Shown here: positions 6,963 to 10,450 of the stretch, in pieces
Layout of the letters: every line of letters starts with the position of its first letter
How positions within the stretch are numbered: the stretch's first letter is position 1
Source of the DNA: Balneolaceae bacterium
GTDB taxonomy: Bacteria > Bacteroidota > Rhodothermia > Balneolales > Balneolaceae
DNA: 10,450 bases
Reading direction: 5' to 3'
NCBI GenBank assembly: GCA_007127395.1
Contig: SKZL01000278.1
Location: 1-10,450, forward strand
Translations under genes and position numbers: made by a program
Notes under the pieces: model-generated
Told to the model about the DNA's origin: nothing
Database searches by the model: none
Seen by the model: only the letters and a program-made list of their open reading frames with translations

Positions 6963-8525
6963 ATGTCTGAATATCAACTCCACAGACCCATTCAAAGAGT
7001 CGCCGCCATCGATCTCGGCACCAATTCGTTTCATGCTGTTATCGTTGATATTTATCCTGACGGCAGTTTTTACACCATCGACAAGTTAAAAGAGATGGTA
7101 TTGCTTGCAGAAAAAGGGTTCAATAATAAACTTTCATCACACGCGATGAAGCGTGCCGTTGATGCACTGAAAAAGATCAAAACACTCTCAGAGCATCAGG
7201 GAGCAGAGCAGATCTTAGCATTTGCCACCAGTGCAATCCGGGAAGCAGAAAATGGAGGTGAACTGATCCAGCGTGTGATAGATGAGGTCGGTATCAAAAT
7301 CACTGCTATACCGGGAAGGGTTGAGGCGGAGTTGATTGGAATGGCCGTTCAGCATGGCGTTCAATTGTCGGATAAACCTGCATTAATCATGGATATTGGT
7401 GGTGGGAGTGTGGAGTATATACTGGCCAATAAAAAGAGTCTTCTCTATTTATCAAGCAAAAAGCTGGGTGTTGCGCGAATGACTTCCCAGTTCGTGCATC
7501 ATGATCCGATCACTCCCTCAGAGATATTAAAACTGCAGGATCATTACAGGGATCAACTGGTAGATGTTGCACAGGCATTTGCCACACACAGGGCTGTAAA
7601 ACTGATCGGCTCATCAGGAACAATGGAGAATATTGCATTGATGATATCCCATCGCCTGAAGAGTTCACCATCACTTTCGCTGAATGAATTAAAATTCACC
7701 GCCAAACAGTTTTTTGAATTCTATGATGATGTTATAGGAATGGATCATAAGCAGCGATCCAAAATAGAGGGACTGGATGAGAAGAGAATTGACCTGCTTC
7801 CGGCCGGTCTTGTACTGGTTCAATATGTACTGAAAACATTTGGAATCAAAGATGTGAAGATATCCGCACAGGCATTGCGTGAAGGTATCATACTGCGATA
7901 TATCAAACAAGAATTGAAGGATCTTAAGGAGATCGATTTTGTTGAGGACCCGAGGCGTAAAAGCGTGATGGAACTGGTTCACAAGTGCGACTGGCATGAA
8001 CTTCATTCCAGGCATGTTTCCAAACTCTCAATGCAGATTTTTGATTTTCTGAGAGAGGATCTGAGCCTGACAGATAACGACAGAGAACTGTTGGAATATG
8101 CTGCATATATGCATGATATCGGATATTACATTTCTCACAGAAAACATCACAAACACGCTCTCTATATCATCAGAAATGCTGATCTGAGAGGATTCAGTGA
8201 GAATGAGATAGAGATCATGGCAAACGTTGCAAGATATCACAGGCGTTCGACCCCAAAACAGCGCCATCCTACCTACAAGCAGCTGGATAAAAACACCCGG
8301 TCAAAGGTTCAAAAACTCTCTGCTATACTCAGAATTGCAGATGGATTGGATCGTAGCCATTATCAGAATGTCCGTTCTATGGAGTTAGAGAGCGGAAAGG
8401 ATGCAATTACAATCCGGGTCAACACAGAGGCTGATCCTCAACTTGAGATTTGGGGTGCACTCAGAAAAAATGCACTTTTTGAGGAGGTGACCGGCAAAAA
8501 GTTAATCATAAACTCCGGTAACTGA
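6963..8525 (+). CDS. ppx: Ppx/GppA phosphatase with C-terminal HD domain (exopolyphosphatase / pppGpp phosphohydrolase)
   Basis: A 520-residue cytosolic enzyme expected to remove terminal phosphates from polyphosphate and/or the 5' phosphate of pppGpp. Residues about 12-315 form the ASKHA-fold Ppx/GppA domain: phosphate-1 motif DLGTNSFH (17-24), FATSAIREAENG (87-98), the IPGRVEAELIG block with likely catalytic Glu121, phosphate-2 motif DIGGGSVE (144-151) and IGSSGTMENIA (215-225). Residues about 335-475 form an HD domain with His348/His351, His384-Asp385, the HRKHHKHA cluster (392-399), His426 and Asp460 in RIADGLDRSH. Length matches E. coli Ppx (513) better than GppA or short single-domain forms. 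Sequence alone does not decide between polyphosphate and pppGpp as substrate. ATG 6963 starts after an AT-rich 187-base divergent region with no confident promoter. No polyphosphate kinase gene is adjacent. Confidence 0.88.
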   Translation: MSEYQLHRPIQRVAAIDLGTNSFHAVIVDIYPDGSFYTIDKLKEMVLLAEKGFNNKLSSHAMKRAVDALKKIKTLSEHQGAEQILAFATSAIREAENGGELIQRVIDEVGIKITAIPGRVEAELIGMAVQHGVQLSDKPALIMDIGGGSVEYILANKKSLLYLSSKKLGVARMTSQFVHHDPITPSEILKLQDHYRDQLVDVAQAFATHRAVKLIGSSGTMENIALMISHRLKSSPSLSLNELKFTAKQFFEFYDDVIGMDHKQRSKIEGLDEKRIDLLPAGLVLVQYVLKTFGIKDVKISAQALREGIILRYIKQELKDLKEIDFVEDPRRKSVMELVHKCDWHELHSRHVSKLSMQIFDFLREDLSLTDNDRELLEYAAYMHDIGYYISHRKHHKHALYIIRNADLRGFSENEIEIMANVARYHRRSTPKQRHPTYKQLDKNTRSKVQKLSAILRIADGLDRSHYQNVRSMELESGKDAITIRVNTEADPQLEIWGALRKNALFEEVTGKKLIINSGN

Positions 8526-8529
8526 TCTC

Positions 8530-8958
8530 TCAGGAACTTGCCTTGCTCTTTTTCTGAGCTTCTTTCAGCATTTGAATGTATTCATATCTTGCCTTTATAC
8601 CTGCCTTATTGCCCATTATTGTTCCTGAAACGATGGCGATCAACAGTACCAATATCAGCAAAAAATCCTCAGTCTCGTAAGGTTTGTTCATGATGATGAT
8701 CCACGCTAATGGCGGAAGGAATATGAGCAGTGCAAGTAGTATGTGAAGATTGGTAGGAGCCACGACTTTTCGGATGAACCTTTTTACTGCTACATGGGCC
8801 AGGTTAAAATAGAGAAAGGCAAATGCCAGTGGGATGAATATGAGAGTGAAGAGAGACTCATTAATAAACTGGAAAAAGGGATGAGTAAAAATGATAATCC
8901 CAAGTGAGATCATTAAACCCCAGGTGGAATAGGCAAATAATCGGGCAGTATCCTGCAT
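8530..8958 (-). CDS. Hypothetical four-helix inner-membrane protein
   Basis: A 142-residue protein I do not recognise. Four hydrophobic stretches look like transmembrane helices at about 8-26, 35-57, 70-90 and 98-116. They are separated by a basic loop (VKRFIRKV, 58-65) and a short acidic loop (NKPYETED, 91-98). The C-terminal tail from 117 to 142 is basic and helical (NKAGIKARYEYIQMLKEAQKKSK), consistent with a cytoplasmic end. There is no signal peptide, lipobox or catalytic motif. It lies 86 bases downstream of the LptD-like gene on the same strand and may be co-transcribed with it. Its stop is only four bases from the convergent ppx stop. The ATG at 8958 has no Shine-Dalgarno sequence. 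Function unknown. Confidence 0.75.
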   Translation of the reverse strand: MQDTARLFAYSTWGLMISLGIIIFTHPFFQFINESLFTLIFIPLAFAFLYFNLAHVAVKRFIRKVVAPTNLHILLALLIFLPPLAWIIIMNKPYETEDFLLILVLLIAIVSGTIMGNKAGIKARYEYIQMLKEAQKKSKASS

Positions 8959-9044
8959 CTGACGGTGGTTCGGAGTTAAGTTGTTAACAGAACATAGAAG
9001 TTAAGGTGGATTCACTGAAGTTTCATACTCAAATTCACGAAAGG

Positions 9045-10450
9045 TTAAAATACCGGCGGCCTTCTGCCTGTAGGAGATGAACTCCTCTCCAGATTATTCA
9101 ATCCGGGCAACTTCTGGAACAGGCTTTGAATCTGTCCGCCTGTGAGTGAAAGCCGGAATGTGTAGTATTGAAAATCACCAAATGGGTTGAACTGGAATGC
9201 GAGATCCCAGCAAACCATGGATCTTCTCAGGCTAAACTGGGAAGGGGTGAGCTCTTTTTCAATGAAATCATAACCGATCCGTGTGCTGACACTCCACTTG
9301 GGTGTCAGGTTAAATCGAATATTATTTGCATTCAATACAGCCGATTTTCTGGCGTCCTGCCCGAAGCGGTATGTCCACCGATAGCTGAAATCGAGGCCCA
9401 TCTGGAATGTGGAAGAGTAATCCTGAATGGGCTGATTGTTAAAACGGTGGTCAACGGGGCCGAAAAAAGCTTGATTAAAGGGGTCATAGGGCCTGTAGTG
9501 TGGTGTGGTGATGCGTGTCCTCTGGCCACCACTTCCTCCTCTCTGAATCGAGGTTGAAAGGCTCATGTTATAACTGATTGGTTGTAACAATTTGTTCGAC
9601 TCCTGCCAGATATAGGTATCGATCTCGGTACCGTTTTCATTCCGTGCATAAAAAGAGTATGATGCACCTGCAGAAAACCGTAACCCATCAACAACTCTTG
9701 ATGATAATGAGAGATTTACCCGCCCGAAATTGAGGCTGTCAGCTGCAAAGTTATAGCTGGATGTCGCAGAGAGATTGTCGATGATACGGAGGTTATTGGA
9801 TGTAACTTCACCGGTTGAATCACGTCTGACCCGCTTCGTTTCAAAAATGTTGGTTAATCCGAATGACATTGTCTGTTGTTCCCCTGCTGATGGCCCGCCA
9901 AAAAGTTCTTCCTGGAAGATGGAGTATGTTTGTTTGTTTCCAAGGGTGTCTCTCTCAACTTCCCTGAAGTAACCCCATCGTTCATCTGAAAAATCAGGGC
10001 TATAACTAAAACTGATGTTTGGTCGAACTGTATGACGCAACCCTTCAAAATTGCCAATTCGCATTTGAGAAATACCGTAAAATGTGGTCGAAAAGGAGAG
10101 TGAAGTTGAAAAATCCCTGGCCGTGACAAAACCGGGTTGTTGAACTGTTTCGAGGCGATTGGTCTCCTCATTTAACTCCCTGCGTGTGGAGGATGGATAC
10201 CAGTACTCATTGATATTTAAATTGGCACTGATATTGATAAACTGACTGGGAATAATCTGGTATGCACTCACATCAGCCCTCTGAGTAAAACCATAAGAGA
10301 GGTGTCTGTCATCACCGGTAGCTTCCCGATAGAGAGATGGATTTAATAGTGCTTCAAACCAGTTCACTTCGGCTGAGTCGCGGTCAATAGGTGTAAAATT
10401 GTATTGTGATCGAAAATTGTTACGGTATGTAACGGTAATTCGTTCATACC
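9045..10450 (-). CDS. LptD-like LPS-assembly outer-membrane protein, C-terminal part (5' end outside window)
   Basis: The last 467 codons of a large outer-membrane beta-barrel protein; the frame is open to the right edge, so the start is missing. The visible part is almost all amphipathic beta strands, as in the barrel of LptD, which with LptE inserts lipopolysaccharide into the outer leaflet. Blocks typical, from memory, of the Bacteroidota proteins labelled putative LPS-assembly LptD are present: ALLNPSLYREATGD, RHTVRPNISFSYSPDFSDERWGYF, the FGGPSAGEQQTMSFGLTNIFETK segment, and near the end MVCWDLAFQFNPFGDFQYYTFRLSL. A Gly/Arg-rich loop (QRGGSGGQRTR) is probably extracellular. After the last strand there is a proline/arginine-rich tail ending in PPVF. 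The N-terminal OstA/jellyroll domain is expected beyond the window and could not be checked. Confidence 0.75.
   Translation of the reverse strand, partial: YERITVTYRNNFRSQYNFTPIDRDSAEVNWFEALLNPSLYREATGDDRHLSYGFTQRADVSAYQIIPSQFINISANLNINEYWYPSSTRRELNEETNRLETVQQPGFVTARDFSTSLSFSTTFYGISQMRIGNFEGLRHTVRPNISFSYSPDFSDERWGYFREVERDTLGNKQTYSIFQEELFGGPSAGEQQTMSFGLTNIFETKRVRRDSTGEVTSNNLRIIDNLSATSSYNFAADSLNFGRVNLSLSSRVVDGLRFSAGASYSFYARNENGTEIDTYIWQESNKLLQPISYNMSLSTSIQRGGSGGQRTRITTPHYRPYDPFNQAFFGPVDHRFNNQPIQDYSSTFQMGLDFSYRWTYRFGQDARKSAVLNANNIRFNLTPKWSVSTRIGYDFIEKELTPSQFSLRRSMVCWDLAFQFNPFGDFQYYTFRLSLTGGQIQSLFQKLPGLNNLERSSSPTGRRPPVF

Noticed and set aside
7689..8015. A 108-codon open frame on the - strand inside ppx
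   Set aside because: Fully covered by the Ppx/GppA-HD coding frame, with no family similarity or start context.
9168..9557. A 129-codon open frame on the + strand inside the LptD-like gene
   Set aside because: It lies opposite a frame with clear barrel motifs, has no recognisable motif, and its composition is that of an antisense shadow.

Overview
The window looks like a chromosomal housekeeping segment from a Bacteroidota-type bacterium, possibly of the Balneolota/Rhodothermota neighbourhood. The clues are a carboxypeptidase-regulatory/DUF5686 outer-membrane protein, a Bacteroidota-style LptD-like barrel, a YpdA-family flavoprotein, moderate to low GC, start codons without Shine-Dalgarno sequences, and one perfect TAnnTTTG element. 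The assignment to a group is inference from gene content. I see no phage genes, transposase, CRISPR array, toxin-antitoxin pair or defence island.

Layout. On the + strand come a small secreted outer-membrane beta-barrel protein (34-597), a stand-alone FbpC/PotA-class ABC ATPase (847-1911) and a 787-residue CarboxypepD_reg-like/DUF5686 protein (2060-4423). Next is an RNA-gene interval: tRNA-Ala(GGC) at 4496-4569 behind a TTGACA/TATCTT promoter, a spacer with a degenerate copy of the tRNA 3' end, and a small-type SRP RNA at 4689-4785 that ends in a U-tract terminator. On the - strand, convergent with the SRP RNA, are a YpdA-like flavin reductase (4797-5753) and a YheT-family alpha/beta hydrolase (5816-6706, with conserved coding sequence extending upstream). 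Divergent from these is a Ppx/GppA phosphatase with an HD domain (6963-8525). It converges, with a 4-base gap, on a small four-helix membrane protein (8530-8958). Upstream of that gene on the same strand is the C-terminal part of an LptD-like LPS-assembly barrel, which runs off the right edge.

The genes do not form one pathway. Three encode cell-envelope proteins (the small barrel, DUF5686 and LptD-like). The rest are translation/secretion RNAs, polyphosphate or guanosine-pentaphosphate metabolism, redox and lipid/ester hydrolysis. The observations most worth checking are: (1) the YheT hydrolase, whose conserved N-terminal NGH segment lies in frame upstream of the first usable start but is cut from the nearest ATG by a TGA; (2) the YpdA homologue, which has Ile where the Firmicutes enzymes have the reactive Cys of the GGGPCG motif; (3) an apparently intact HD metal site on the Ppx/GppA protein; and (4) the tRNA-Ala/SRP RNA cluster with its degenerate tRNA fragment. 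I did not find convincing evidence of an undescribed multi-gene system.
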